DNA of 64,000 bases from an uncultured Bryobacteraceae bacterium (GTDB lineage: Bacteria > Acidobacteriota > Terriglobia > Bryobacterales > Bryobacteraceae): assembly GCA_937924525.1 (NCBI GenBank), contig CALDSU010000002.1, positions 375,069 through 439,068 of the forward strand. Reading direction: 5' to 3'. The notes beneath the pieces are model-generated. The model did not search any database, had not been told where the DNA came from, and worked only from the letters and a program-made list of their open reading frames with translations. Within the stretch, counting starts at the first letter, position 1. Every line of letters begins with the position of its first letter. This document shows, one piece after another, positions 1-10,319 of this stretch. Made by a program: the position numbers and the translations under genes.

Positions 1-686
1 TCTTCCTCTTCTCGCTCTTCTTGCGCAGCGGGCGCAGAAGGTTCCAGGGGCAGGGGGTCCGGAATGAGCCGGTCCCCGGTCTTCCTGTTCGTCTCTTTCC
101 GCACCGGGCGAAGGGTGCCAAACCAACTGCGCAGACCGCCGGCGGCCGGCCGGGGCGCCCGCTCGGCCAGGCGGCTCAGGGAAAAACTGGTGAGCAGGTA
201 CAGGGCCAGAATCATCGTGGTGGCGAGCGCGATTACGGCGCCGGCGAGATTGCCAAGATCCATCAGAACGTTTGCGACCAGGATTCCAAGGATTCCCCCT
301 GGGTGGATGGCGTCCCCGTACAGCCGGAGACCGGGGTGCAAGGCCAGCGCGCCGGCGGCGGAAACAGTCACCATCAGCCCGCCCGCCAGTTTCGCGGCCG
401 GGGCGTCAAACGCTTCCGACCGCAGCCATTTCCAGGCGAGCAGCAGAGTCAGGACCGGCAGCAGAAACGCCGCCAGCCCCATAGACTGCAACAGAAAGTC
501 CGCCAGGTAGGAGCCGATGATCCCGACCAAGTTATGAGCTCGGATGCTGCCGGTGGCGGTATTCCAGGACGGGTCCTGCGGGTTGAACGAAAGCAGGCTT
601 AGCCAGAGCGTGGCGGCGATGGCAAGCAACACAAAGCCCACGGCTTCGTTGAGCCTGCGGTAGGGAGTCGGACTGATGAGCTTCAT
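1..686 (-). CDS. ftsK: FtsK/SpoIIIE DNA translocase, N-terminal membrane part (cut by window edge)
   Basis: This is the N-terminal 228 codons of a gene that runs off the left edge. It starts at the ATG at 686-684 ([15 protein letters not shown]). The visible part has four hydrophobic segments at about residues 15-33, 53-85, 95-115 and 135-165. A basic, proline-rich linker follows, ending in an Arg/Glu-rich run. This matches the FtsK 4TM domain that anchors the septal DNA translocase in the inner membrane. The motor domain lies outside the window, so identity rests on topology, the PxDPSW-like loop (NPQDPSWN) and the linker. The start codon overlaps the stop of uppP by ATGA, so translation is probably coupled to that cell-envelope gene. 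A different 4TM protein is possible but less likely. Confidence 0.8.
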   Translation of the reverse strand, partial: MKLISPTPYRRLNEAVGFVLLAIAATLWLSLLSFNPQDPSWNTATGSIRAHNLVGIIGSYLADFLLQSMGLAAFLLPVLTLLLAWKWLRSEAFDAPAAKLAGGLMVTVSAAGALALHPGLRLYGDAIHPGGILGILVANVLMDLGNLAGAVIALATTMILALYLLTSFSLSRLAERAPRPAAGGLRSWFGTLRPVRKETNRKTGDRLIPDPLPLEPSAPAAQEEREEE

Positions 687-1507
687 TCCGCTGGCCGACG
701 GAAGAAAGCCAGAGCAAGAATTATTATGCCAAAAATGATGCGGTAAGAGATGAACAATCGCAGTGTATGCCGCTCCAGAAAGCGCAGGAGGAAGGCGATG
801 ACGAGCCAGCCGGTGGCCGCGCTGAGGGTGATGCCAAGGACAAACGCCAGACCCGTGCCCGGCTCGATGCCCCCGGCCTTGTGCAGGTCATAGAACGCCT
901 TAGCCGCCGCGCCGGCGATCGCCGGGGTGGACAGCAGGAACGAAAAGCGGGCCGCAGTGGGCCGGTCCAGATGGCGGAACAGCGCCGCGGTGATGGTGAT
1001 GCCGCTGCGGGAGGTGCCCGGAATAATGGCGATTGCCTGGGCGAGTCCGATCCACAGGGCGTCCGCCAGGGTCACCTCGCCCATGCGGCGCCGCGCGCGG
1101 GTGACCTTCTCGGCTACCGCCATCAACACGCCCACCCCCACCAGCATGCCGCCAATCAGCAAGGGGTTCCGCCAGGACTCGGCGGCGTCCTTGAGGAGGA
1201 AACCGGCCACGCCGACGGGGACGGAGCCCGCGGCCAGATGCCACAGCAGGGCGCGGTTCCGGCGCAGTTGCGCGTCCGCTCCCCAATTCAGCCCGAAGGC
1301 CTGAGCCACCACTTGCGCCCAGTCCCGCAGAAAATAGCCGGCCACGGCCAGCAGCGTGCCCAAGTGCAGGGCGATGTCAAAGGTCAGACCCTGGTCTGTC
1401 CAGCCGAGCAGCCAGGGCGCCAGCGCCAGATGCGCGGAACTGCTGATCGGCAGAAACTCGGTGAGACCCTGCACGATGGCCAAAACCACGACTTGAAGGA
1501 GGGGCAT
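683..1507 (-). CDS. uppP: Undecaprenyl-diphosphatase UppP (BacA)
   Basis: This 274-residue integral membrane phosphatase recycles undecaprenyl pyrophosphate to the monophosphate carrier used for peptidoglycan and other surface polymers. The two family signatures are visible: [15 protein letters not shown] near residue 13, and PGTSRSG around residue 163. Both contribute to the active site, and around eight hydrophobic segments are present. The length is typical for the family. The gene starts at ATG 1507, diverges from pyruvate kinase, and ends in an ATGA overlap with ftsK, so the two form an operon for envelope synthesis and division. The assignment is secure. Confidence 0.95.
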   Translation of the reverse strand: MPLLQVVVLAIVQGLTEFLPISSSAHLALAPWLLGWTDQGLTFDIALHLGTLLAVAGYFLRDWAQVVAQAFGLNWGADAQLRRNRALLWHLAAGSVPVGVAGFLLKDAAESWRNPLLIGGMLVGVGVLMAVAEKVTRARRRMGEVTLADALWIGLAQAIAIIPGTSRSGITITAALFRHLDRPTAARFSFLLSTPAIAGAAAKAFYDLHKAGGIEPGTGLAFVLGITLSAATGWLVIAFLLRFLERHTLRLFISYRIIFGIIILALAFFRRPAE

Positions 1508-1539
1508 GGTGGAAAATGGAAGAGGACCGATCCCCTATT

Positions 1540-2982
<1,443 letters not shown>

Positions 2983-3063
2983 TCCGCCCCGCCATCGGCT
3001 TGCATGCGCCCGCGGTACGGTGGCGCCTTGGTTTGGCGCGTCCTCGGACAGCCTGCCCTCGGG

Positions 3064-3069
3064 TATACT
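3064..3069 (+). promoter_or_regulatory. -10-like element (TATACT) upstream of the histidine kinase
   Basis: TATACT lies 13 bases before the ATG at 3083. No convincing -35 hexamer is visible 17 bases upstream. If it is used, transcription would begin near 3076, which excludes the longer in-frame start at 3020 and supports 3083. Confidence 0.45.
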
Positions 3070-3082
3070 GGAGCGGAACGGA

Positions 3083-3970
3083 ATGGCCAAACGCGGTTGG
3101 CGGCCCCGCCGGATGGACACCATTCTGGTGGGCCTGGGTTGCATGCTGGCGCTGGTGATTGCCATGGGCCTGCAAATACGGCCTTTTACGTATTTGTGGG
3201 TCTCGCTGTACACGGCCGTCGCCGTGTCCACGCTGGTGATCGGGTTGACCGCGCGGCTGGAACGGCAGTACGAAGAGGAGCATGACCAACTGCTGGCGGC
3301 GCGCAGCGATCTCAAACGCCTGTCGGCGCGTCTGGTCGAAGCCCAGGAGCAGGAGCGCCAGACGCTGTCGCGCGAACTGCATGATCAGGTTGGCCAGACG
3401 CTCACCGCCATCAAGATTGACATCGCGCGGGCCGAGTCCCGCCTGGAACCGGGGCAAACCGACATCGCCGAACGGTTGCGGCGCGCCCGGCTGGGCGCCG
3501 AAGAAACGTTGGGGATCATTCGCCGGCTCTCGATGCTGCTCCGCCCCTCCATGCTGGACGACATCGGGCTCAGCGCGGCGCTGAGCTGGTACGCCCGGCA
3601 ATTCTCCGAGTCCACAGGCATCAAGGTTCACCTGACCGACGACGGCAGCGCCGACCACCTGCCGGACTCCCACAAGACCAGCCTCTACCGCATTGTCCAG
3701 GAAGCGTTAACCAACTGCGCCCGGCACTCCGGGGCGCGGCAGGTGCACATCCACCTGCATTCGGCCGACGATACCTACGAACTGCGTATCGAAGACGACG
3801 GCCAGGGGTTTGAACCGTCCCGCCGCGCGCGGGGTCTGGGCCTGATTGGCATCCAGGAGCGGATCGAAGAGATGCGGGGCCGGCTGGTGGTGGACAGCGC
3901 CCCGGGCCGGGGCACGCGCCTGCAAGTGAGCATTCCCGTGGCCCCCACCGCGGCCGCGCCCGCCAGTTGA
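3083..3970 (+). CDS. NarL-family sensor histidine kinase (HisKA_3 type)
   Basis: This 295-residue kinase has two N-terminal transmembrane segments (about residues 15-32 and 38-55), then a short coiled coil. The dimerisation/phosphoacceptor box has SRELHDQVGQTL with the acceptor His near residue 98. A HATPase_c domain follows, with N-box VQEALTNCARHS and G-box IEDDGQGFEP. There is no extracellular sensor domain of any size, so the signal is probably sensed in the membrane or cytoplasm. The start at 3083 has GGAGCGGAACGG just upstream and a -10-like TATACT before that. An in-frame start at 3020 is possible but lies upstream of that element. The response regulator gene follows 13 bases downstream, so the two form a two-component pair. 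The signal is unknown. Confidence 0.9.
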   Translation: MAKRGWRPRRMDTILVGLGCMLALVIAMGLQIRPFTYLWVSLYTAVAVSTLVIGLTARLERQYEEEHDQLLAARSDLKRLSARLVEAQEQERQTLSRELHDQVGQTLTAIKIDIARAESRLEPGQTDIAERLRRARLGAEETLGIIRRLSMLLRPSMLDDIGLSAALSWYARQFSESTGIKVHLTDDGSADHLPDSHKTSLYRIVQEALTNCARHSGARQVHIHLHSADDTYELRIEDDGQGFEPSRRARGLGLIGIQERIEEMRGRLVVDSAPGRGTRLQVSIPVAPTAAAPAS

Positions 3971-3983
3971 CCGGAAGGAATCC

Positions 3984-4631
3984 ATGCGAATTCTCTTAGC
4001 CGATGATCATAAAGTTCTCCGCAGCGGCCTCCGGCGCATTCTCGAAGAGCAGCCCGACCTGGAGGTGGTGGGAGAGGCCGGGGACGGCCGCGAAGCGGTC
4101 GACCTGGCGCATGCGCTCCAGCCCGACATCGTGGTCATGGACATCGCCATGCCCCAGATGAACGGCATGGAGGCCACGCGGCAGATTGTCGCCAGAAATC
4201 CCAACATCAACGTGCTGATCCTGAGCATGTATTCCGACGAGAACTACATTGTGCAGGTGTTGCGGGCCGGCGCGCGGGGGTACCTGCTCAAGGATTCGGC
4301 CGAGGACGACCTGATCAGCGCCGTGCGCAGCGTCAACGCCGGACTGCCTTTCTTCAGTCCGAAAATCGCCCGCCTGCTGGTCGGCGACAGCATGCAACGG
4401 CTCCGGGACGAAGCGGCGACCGATTCGTATGAACTGCTCACGCCCCGCGAGCGGGAGGTGCTGCAACTGATCGCCGAGGGCAAGTCGAACAAGGAAGTGG
4501 CGGCGCAGTTGTTCGTCAGCCCCACCACGGTGGAGACCCATCGAGCGCGCATCATGGATAAGCTCGACCTGCACAGTACGGCGGAGATCGTCTTGTACGC
4601 CGTCCGCAAAGGGATCATCAAGCTCAAGTAG
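3984..4631 (+). CDS. NarL/FixJ-family response regulator
   Basis: This 215-residue DNA-binding response regulator is the partner of the kinase just upstream. The receiver domain shows the acidic pair near the start (LLADDHK), the phosphoacceptor Asp53 in VVMDIAMPQMNG, and the conserved Lys in LLKDSAEDD. A LuxR-type helix-turn-helix follows from about residue 150 (LTPREREVLQLIAEGKSNKE). The ribosome binding site GGAAGGA precedes ATG 3984. Targets cannot be read from the window. The TAG stop overlaps a -10-like element for the next gene. Confidence 0.93.
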   Translation: MRILLADDHKVLRSGLRRILEEQPDLEVVGEAGDGREAVDLAHALQPDIVVMDIAMPQMNGMEATRQIVARNPNINVLILSMYSDENYIVQVLRAGARGYLLKDSAEDDLISAVRSVNAGLPFFSPKIARLLVGDSMQRLRDEAATDSYELLTPREREVLQLIAEGKSNKEVAAQLFVSPTTVETHRARIMDKLDLHSTAEIVLYAVRKGIIKLK

Positions 4632-4634
4632 AAT
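4629..4634 (+). promoter_or_regulatory. -10-like element (TAGAAT) for the cyclophilin gene
   Basis: TAGAAT overlaps the stop codon of the response regulator and ends nine bases before the ATG at 4644. There is no ribosome binding site in between, so the transcript would be leaderless or nearly so. The same hexamer-to-start spacing recurs at 10349, 57821 and 62051. Confidence 0.45.
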
Positions 4635-4643
4635 GGCGGTTTC

Positions 4644-5276
4644 ATGCGCAATCGGCGGATATGGTTGGTCGCGGGGCTGACGGCGATTCTCGGGGGCTGC
4701 TCGTCGGGCGGCGGCGGAAGCGAGGCGGGGCAGGAGATCATCCCGGCGGTGTATCGGGCCCGCTTCGAAACCTCGAAGGGCGATTTCGTGGTGGAAGTCT
4801 ACCGGGAGTGGGCGCCCGAAGCCGCGCTGCGCTTTCACCAGTTGGTGGCGGAGGGTTACTTCAACGGCAACCGCATCTTTCGCGTGCTGCCGGGATTTGT
4901 GGCGCAGTGGGGCATTAACGGCGACCCTGCCGTCACCGCCCAGTGGCGGACGCGTTTCATTGCCGACGACCCCGTACGCCAGTCCAACGCCCGGGGTTAC
5001 GTGAGCTTCGCCAAGTCGCAGGCGCCGAACTCGCGATCCACGCAGGTTTTTGTGAACCTGGCGGACAACCCTAAGCTAGACACCATGGGCTTCGCCCCGT
5101 TCGGCAAGGTCATTCAGGGAATGGAAGTGGTGGACAGTTTTTATGCGGGATATGGCGAAGGCCCTCCCGCCGGGAACGGTCCCCGGCAGGATCTGGCGAT
5201 GGCCTCGGGCAACGCTTATTTCGTGAGCCAGTTCCCGAGTCTCGACTTCATCCGGCGGGCGATGCTGGAAAAGTAA
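4644..5276 (+). CDS. Cyclophilin-type peptidyl-prolyl isomerase, lipoprotein
   Basis: The 210-residue product begins with a lipoprotein signal peptide and lipobox (LGGC, Cys about residue 19), followed by a Gly/Ser linker. It is therefore probably tethered in the periplasm. The cyclophilin fold follows, with FETSKGDFVVEVYREWAP, the FNGNRIFRVLPGFVAQWG region and STQVFVNLADNPKLD. Cyclophilins isomerise X-Pro bonds during folding of exported proteins. The QxGD segment is altered to QWGINGDP, as in many bacterial members. No ribosome binding site is evident; a -10-like TAGAAT ends nine bases before the start. Confidence 0.92.
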   Translation: MRNRRIWLVAGLTAILGGCSSGGGGSEAGQEIIPAVYRARFETSKGDFVVEVYREWAPEAALRFHQLVAEGYFNGNRIFRVLPGFVAQWGINGDPAVTAQWRTRFIADDPVRQSNARGYVSFAKSQAPNSRSTQVFVNLADNPKLDTMGFAPFGKVIQGMEVVDSFYAGYGEGPPAGNGPRQDLAMASGNAYFVSQFPSLDFIRRAMLEK

Positions 5277-5354
5277 GGGGAAAGAGCGCGCGCCTTGAGG
5301 TGAGAACCCGCCCGGGAACCGTTTGGATGGGTAAGGTATAGGGGAAACACTGCG

Positions 5355-6524
5355 ATGCAAGCCGAGCGCAAGCCGGCCTTCAGCCCTTTCCTGCGCTACG
5401 TTGAACTGAGGGCCAGCCGGATCGAGGATCCGGTGGAGCGGCTGAAGTATCTCCGCCGGATGATGGCGCTGCCGGCTCTGGGGTGGAGCCTCTCGCCGAG
5501 GCTGCTGCTGGGGTGGACCGCGCCGGCGGCGGCCGTGGTGATTCTGCTCGCGCTGCCCTGGCGGACGGCGTTCCGGACCCCGCAAGGGCCCACCGCGCTG
5601 GCCTCGCGTGCGCGGGCCGAGCGCCCGGCGGGAGATCCGCCGCGTCCCGCGAAAGGTCCGGTCTGGCAGGTGGATCGCCAGAGCGGCGCCGAATTGTATT
5701 CCAACGGCTTGCGCATCGAACGCCGCTATGAAACCCGGTATCTGCCCCGCAAATTTCTGGCGTTTCCCCGAGCGCCCGGGAAAGAGCCGGAACCTCGCAA
5801 AGAGCCTGTGGGCATTGTGTTTCACACGACGGAAAGCGCGGTCGCGCCCTTTGAGAGCAAGCACAACCAGTCCTTGCGGCGCTTCGGCGAAGGGTTGCTC
5901 AGTTTTGCCCGGCAGGAGCAGCTTTACCACTTTGTGGTCGACCGGTTCGGCCGCGTCCATCGCATCGTGCAGGAAACCGATGTCGCCAACCACGCCGGCC
6001 ATTCGGCCTGGGCAGATGAGGACTACCTCTACGTCAAGCTCAACCAGAGCTTTCTGGGCGTGGCCTTTGAGGGCAAGAGCGCGGGCAACGGCGACGAGCC
6101 GATCATCAACGAAGCCCAGGTGCACGCCGCGCGGCTCCTGAGCTGGATGTTGCGCGAGAAGTATCACCTGCGCCCGGAGAACTGCGTCACGCACGCGCAG
6201 GTCTCCCTGGCTCCCGTGGCCCGGCGAATCGGCTACCATACGGACTGGGCGGCGAATTTTCCTTTCGGTGATGTCGGACTGCCGGACAACTACCGGTTGC
6301 CAGTGGCGGCCCTGGAATTCTTCGGTTTCGAGTATGACCCCGACTACATGGCCCTGGCGGCGCCCGAACTGGCCCTGTCCATGAAGCAGACGGATGCGCG
6401 GCTGGCGAAAGCGGCCCGGGAGAAAGGGTTGACCCTGGCGCAGCACCGGGCGGCCCTGCAAAAGGATTTTGTGCGATTGAGCGAGGCGATGCGGCAATTC
6501 GCGTTCGCCAAGGAGACAGATTGA
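5355..6524 (+). CDS. Membrane-anchored N-acetylmuramoyl-L-alanine amidase (Amidase_2 fold)
   Basis: This 389-residue protein has a cytoplasmic N-terminus of about 50 residues and one transmembrane segment near residues 52-70. An amidase_2/PGRP-like domain follows from about residue 150. The putative zinc ligands are His in GIVFHTTES and His in GYHTDWAANF; YHFVVDRFGRVHRIV and NHAGHS are typical core strands. The enzyme would cut the peptide stem from muramic acid in the periplasm. A predicted coiled C-terminus (about 40 residues) lies beyond the fold. The next gene, an actin-fold ATPase, starts at the base after this stop codon, so the two are translated together. Confidence 0.85.
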   Translation: MQAERKPAFSPFLRYVELRASRIEDPVERLKYLRRMMALPALGWSLSPRLLLGWTAPAAAVVILLALPWRTAFRTPQGPTALASRARAERPAGDPPRPAKGPVWQVDRQSGAELYSNGLRIERRYETRYLPRKFLAFPRAPGKEPEPRKEPVGIVFHTTESAVAPFESKHNQSLRRFGEGLLSFARQEQLYHFVVDRFGRVHRIVQETDVANHAGHSAWADEDYLYVKLNQSFLGVAFEGKSAGNGDEPIINEAQVHAARLLSWMLREKYHLRPENCVTHAQVSLAPVARRIGYHTDWAANFPFGDVGLPDNYRLPVAALEFFGFEYDPDYMALAAPELALSMKQTDARLAKAAREKGLTLAQHRAALQKDFVRLSEAMRQFAFAKETD

Positions 6525-7529
6525 ATGGCATCGAAGAAAGAGGAGTATCTGGGAGTCGGTCTGGACGTGGGCACCAGCCGGATTGTGATCGCCCGGCGCA
6601 ATGAGAGCGGCTATGAGTTCCAATCCCAGCTCGACGCCTTCGTTGAAGTGCCGAACTCGCGGATGACAAAAACGGTGCTGGAAAAAGAGGGCATTCCCCA
6701 CCTGATCCGCGACAACACAATCCTGGTGTTCGGCAACGAAGCGCAAACCTTCGCCAACCTGTTCCATTCGGAAACCCGGCGGCCCATGCGGCAGGGGATG
6801 TTGAACCCGGACGAGCCGGACGGACTGAACCTGATCAAGCACATCATTCAGGCCCTGGCCAGCACCAGCCGCACCGACCGCGAGAAGCTGTGTTTCAGCG
6901 TTCCCGCCCCGCCGCTGGGAGGCGGAGACACGCACTCTTACCATCAGGCGGCGCTGCGGCAGATTGTGACCGACCTTGGCTATGAGGCCGAACCGGTGGA
7001 CGAAGGCCTGGCCGTGATTTACAGCGAGCTGGAAGGCAGCAATTTTACCGGCATTGGCATTAGTTGCGGCGGCGGCATGTGCAACGTCTGCCTGGCCTAC
7101 CTGTCCGTTCCCATCTTCAGCTACAGCATTGGGAAGGCAGGCGACTATGTGGACGAGCAGGCGGCCCGCGCCTCGGGCGAAATGGCGACGCGCGTGCGAA
7201 CGATCAAGGAAGAGCAGTTCAAATTCGCTGCCCAGTACGAAAACAACATCCTCCAGGCGATCGGCGTGTACTACGAGGACATGGTGAACGCTCTGGTGGA
7301 CAGCCTGGAAGAAGCGTTCACGCGGACCAAGAAGGTGCCGCGCATCGCCAAGCCGATTCCCTTGGTGCTGAGCGGCGGCAGTTCGGTGCCCGAGGGGTTC
7401 GTGGATCAGTTCAAGAAATCCCTGGAGTCGCGGAAGCTTCCGGTGGCGATTTCCGACATCCGCCAGGCCGCCGATCCGTTAAACGCCACGGCCCGGGGCG
7501 CCCTGGTGGCGACGCTGAGTTCCATGTAG
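6525..7529 (+). CDS. Actin/Hsp70-superfamily ATPase of unknown role
   Basis: This 334-residue protein has the actin-fold nucleotide motifs in order. Phosphate-1 is GLDVGTSRIVIAR (about residues 10-22), phosphate-2 is GISCGGGMCNVCLAY (about 178-192), and the adenosine motif is PLVLSGGSSVPEG (about 281-293). It has no membrane segment and is shorter than DnaK. It lacks recognisable FtsA or MreB signatures beyond the core, so I cannot place it in a named subfamily; MreB, ParM, MamK or a glycerol-kinase-like fold are alternatives. The ATG lies directly after the amidase stop with no gap, which suggests a shared function at the cell wall. This functional link is inference. Confidence 0.75.
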   Translation: MASKKEEYLGVGLDVGTSRIVIARRNESGYEFQSQLDAFVEVPNSRMTKTVLEKEGIPHLIRDNTILVFGNEAQTFANLFHSETRRPMRQGMLNPDEPDGLNLIKHIIQALASTSRTDREKLCFSVPAPPLGGGDTHSYHQAALRQIVTDLGYEAEPVDEGLAVIYSELEGSNFTGIGISCGGGMCNVCLAYLSVPIFSYSIGKAGDYVDEQAARASGEMATRVRTIKEEQFKFAAQYENNILQAIGVYYEDMVNALVDSLEEAFTRTKKVPRIAKPIPLVLSGGSSVPEGFVDQFKKSLESRKLPVAISDIRQAADPLNATARGALVATLSSM

Positions 7530-7537
7530 CGCCGCCG

Positions 7538-8569
7538 ATGCCAGGCGAAACCATCCCGCCGCGCGACCCGCTGGATACCGCGGCGCTGGCCGCGTTCCTG
7601 CAGCGTCACGGCTGGCCTGTGGAATTCCGGATTACGCAGTACGCGCCGGGACATTCCAACCTGACTTACCTGCTGGAAACGCCCGCGGGCGACGCCGTCC
7701 TGCGGTGTCCGCCGCGCGGCCCGCTCGCGCCCAAGGCCCACGACATGGCGCGGGAGGCGCGTTTTCTTTCGGTGCTCCACCCGCGCTACCCTTTGGCGCC
7801 CCGCCCCCTGCTGATTTGTGACGATCCATCGGTCTGGGGCTTTCCGTTTTACCTGATGGAGCGGCGGCCGGGCGTGGTGCTGCGGGCGGCGGGAGAGCCG
7901 GCCGATCCGGCGCTGCGGCCGCGCGTGGCGGTGTCGCTGGTCAAGGCGCTGGCGGAATTGCATGAAGTGGATGTGCGCGACCCGGCGGTCGCCGCCCTCG
8001 GCCGCCCCGAGGGCTTTCTGGAGCGCCAGTTGGCGGGCTGGTCGTCCCGCTGGGAGCGCGTGCAAACGGCCGACGCCCCGGGCATGGCCGTCGTGCAGCG
8101 GTGGCTGGCTGACCACCTGCCCGCATCCCAGCCGCCCGCCGTGCTCCATAACGACTTCAAGATCGACAACGTGGTCCTGTCCAGCCATGACCCGGGCCGC
8201 GTCGTGGCCGTCCTCGACTGGGAGATGGCGGCGCTGGGCGATCCCCTGATCGATCTGGGCATCCTGCTGTGCTATTGGCCGGAACCCGGCGATCCGCCCG
8301 CGCGCCGCGATTCGGTCTGCCCCGTGACGGCCGCGCCCGGCTGGCCTTCCCGCGAGGAACTGGCCCACCGCTACGCTCTCCTCACCGGGCGCGACGTTTC
8401 GGCGGTCGCCTACTATGAAGTGTTCGCGTTGTTCAAACTGGCCGTGGTGCTCCAGCAGATCTATTACCGCCACTCGCTAGGCCACAGCCGCGATCCGCGC
8501 TTCGCAGCGCTGGGCAAGCGGGTGCACCACCTGATCGAATGCGCGAGGGAATGCATCGGCCGCGCTTGA
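7538..8569 (+). CDS. APH/ACAD10-like phosphotransferase family protein
   Basis: This 343-residue protein has the aminoglycoside-phosphotransferase/choline-kinase fold. Visible features are the nucleotide loop region PGHSNLTYLLETP, the catalytic Brenner-type motif VLHNDFKIDNVVL (Asp in HND), and the metal-binding AVLDWEMAALGDPLIDLG. Bacterial proteins of this subgroup resemble the kinase part of ACAD10 and are often found beside histidine phosphatases and acyl-CoA genes, as seen here. They are not resistance enzymes. The substrate is unknown but is possibly a hydroxy-acyl-CoA. The start at 7538 is eight bases after the preceding stop and lacks a clear ribosome binding site. Confidence 0.85.
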   Translation: MPGETIPPRDPLDTAALAAFLQRHGWPVEFRITQYAPGHSNLTYLLETPAGDAVLRCPPRGPLAPKAHDMAREARFLSVLHPRYPLAPRPLLICDDPSVWGFPFYLMERRPGVVLRAAGEPADPALRPRVAVSLVKALAELHEVDVRDPAVAALGRPEGFLERQLAGWSSRWERVQTADAPGMAVVQRWLADHLPASQPPAVLHNDFKIDNVVLSSHDPGRVVAVLDWEMAALGDPLIDLGILLCYWPEPGDPPARRDSVCPVTAAPGWPSREELAHRYALLTGRDVSAVAYYEVFALFKLAVVLQQIYYRHSLGHSRDPRFAALGKRVHHLIECARECIGRA

Positions 8570-8573
8570 CTCG

Positions 8574-9263
8574 ATGAGCGACCTCTACCTGATCCGCCAC
8601 GGGCAAGCCGGATCCCGCGCGGACTATGACCGCCTTTCCGATACCGGACGCCTCCAGACGCGGCGGCTGGGGAGGTATTTTCGCGCGCAAGACACGCGTT
8701 TCACAGCCGCGTTTTGCGGCACGATGCGCCGGCAGCGGGAAAGCGCCGAGAACGTGCTGGCGGAACTGCGCGACGCACCCGCGCTCCAGGTGGACGAGCG
8801 CTGGAATGAGTTCAGCCTGGAAGGCTTATGGGAATACCTGGCGCCACGCCTGATGGAAGAAGACGCGGGATTCGCCCAGCAGTACGCCCGCGAGCACGCC
8901 GGCAATCCCGAAGTCGAGCGGACCATCACCAGTTGCGATATCACCTTGATTCGCGCCTGGGTGCGCGGGGCTTCCCACCCCAAGGTCGAATCGTGGCGCG
9001 GTTTCCGCGCCCGGGTCGAAGCGGCGCGCGATACGCTGGCCGCGCTGCCCGCGGGTTCCACGGTCGCGGTGTTTACGTCCGCCACTCCGACCGGCATCTG
9101 GTGCGGCAACGCCTTCGGTCTTCAGCCCCGGGACATGTTGCGCATCGCCGCCGTGCTTTTCAACAGCAGCTTTTCTACGCTGCGCCTGCGCCCGCACGAA
9201 TTGACGCTCCAGAGCCTGAACCAGACTCCGCATCTCGATCCGGCTCTGCGCACGTACCGGTGA
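8574..9263 (+). CDS. Histidine phosphatase family protein (phosphoglycerate-mutase-like)
   Basis: This 229-residue protein opens with YLIRHGQAG, the catalytic RHG motif of the phosphoglycerate-mutase-like superfamily. The second core element is modified: where the RHE/GHG-type histidine is expected the sequence reads VAVFTSATPTG, so the second catalytic His appears to be replaced. That may mean weak or altered activity. The gene follows the ACAD10-like kinase by four bases, a common pairing. Its physiological substrate is unknown. Confidence 0.82.
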   Translation: MSDLYLIRHGQAGSRADYDRLSDTGRLQTRRLGRYFRAQDTRFTAAFCGTMRRQRESAENVLAELRDAPALQVDERWNEFSLEGLWEYLAPRLMEEDAGFAQQYAREHAGNPEVERTITSCDITLIRAWVRGASHPKVESWRGFRARVEAARDTLAALPAGSTVAVFTSATPTGIWCGNAFGLQPRDMLRIAAVLFNSSFSTLRLRPHELTLQSLNQTPHLDPALRTYR

Positions 9264-9271
9264 GGCCGATT

Positions 9272-10258
9272 CTATTCGCGGGCGAGCGGCCAGGGGAACA
9301 CCAGAAAATTCCGGCCCGCAGAGTGCATCGCGACCAGCGCCCCGCGCGGAAAGCGCGCTCCCAAAGCCACCGACGCGACCTCGATCCCGTCGGTGGAATC
9401 GGCCCCGCCGCGCAACACGGCGATTGGCGCAGCCTGGTCTCCGCTCCGCCGGAACACCCGGTACTCGCTGCCGTTCGGAATCTGGTCCGTGCACACGACA
9501 TAGCCCTGGCCCCCCGCCTCGCGGTAAATGGCGATTCCTTCCCGGTTGCCCCGGAAGCCCTCCCGGCCGAAAATGCCGATCTCTTCGCCGGCCTGCGGAT
9601 GGTCCGGATCGGCATGCCACTTCCGGATGCAGCAGTCTTCATCGGCGTAGTAGACGATGCCCTGCTCGTCGTCCACCGCGATCGCCTCGATCTCGCCCGT
9701 GCCGCTGAAATTGCCGAACTCGCGGACCTTGGTCGCGCGCAGACTGCCGCCGCCGGTTTCCAGGCGGTATTGCCAGAGGTAGCCTTTCGCCGGACCTGTC
9801 TTGCGCCCCACCACCGCGAAAAGCGCGCGGTCCCGGGGACGCTGGTACAGCGCAATGCCCATCGGCGCTCCCGCGTTCCCCTCCTGCCCTGCGAAGACCG
9901 CGAACTCTCCCACGCGGCTCACGCCGCTTTCTCCGACCCGGAACACGACTACTTGCCGGCGGTAGCGTTCCGTCAGCGCCGCGATGGAACCGCGGACGTC
10001 CACATTATTCGGGCGGTCCAGCGCGCCGACGCGCTGCACCACCTCGCCGCGCAGATTAAACACCACGAGCGCGCCGTCCGGCGCCGCAGCCTTGTTGGTT
10101 CCCAGGATCAGGCTTCGCTCCGGATTCGCCGGATGGAGCCAGAAGGCAGGGTCATCGGCGTCGTTCCCTACCGGCTGCGTGGCCACGGCGGGCGTCATGT
10201 CGACCAGTCGAGGGGCCGCCAGGAAAAACAGGAGCAGGAAAGGCATCCAAGCGGGCAT
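9272..10258 (-). CDS. Beta-propeller phytase (3-phytase), secreted
   Basis: This 328-residue enzyme has a hydrophobic signal peptide (MPAWMPFLLLFFLAAP). The six-bladed beta-propeller phytase family (PF02333) is recognised from DDPAFWLHPANP, LGTNKAAAPDGALVVF, RPNNVDVR, and the acidic calcium/phosphate residues in YADEDCCIRKW and EIEAIAVDDEQG. The enzyme releases phosphate from phytate outside the cytoplasm. The start at ATG 10258 is chosen because the signal peptide begins there; the open frame continues further without a domain match. It diverges from a TonB-dependent receptor, an arrangement known for bacterial phytases, and a PHO-box-like repeat lies between them. Confidence 0.88.
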   Translation of the reverse strand: MPAWMPFLLLFFLAAPRLVDMTPAVATQPVGNDADDPAFWLHPANPERSLILGTNKAAAPDGALVVFNLRGEVVQRVGALDRPNNVDVRGSIAALTERYRRQVVVFRVGESGVSRVGEFAVFAGQEGNAGAPMGIALYQRPRDRALFAVVGRKTGPAKGYLWQYRLETGGGSLRATKVREFGNFSGTGEIEAIAVDDEQGIVYYADEDCCIRKWHADPDHPQAGEEIGIFGREGFRGNREGIAIYREAGGQGYVVCTDQIPNGSEYRVFRRSGDQAAPIAVLRGGADSTDGIEVASVALGARFPRGALVAMHSAGRNFLVFPWPLARE

Positions 10259-10319
10259 CTTTTCAGAGTATACGTTCGCCGCGCGGGTGCTCCGGCCCAC
10301 GGAGCGTTTCTTCACGAAA

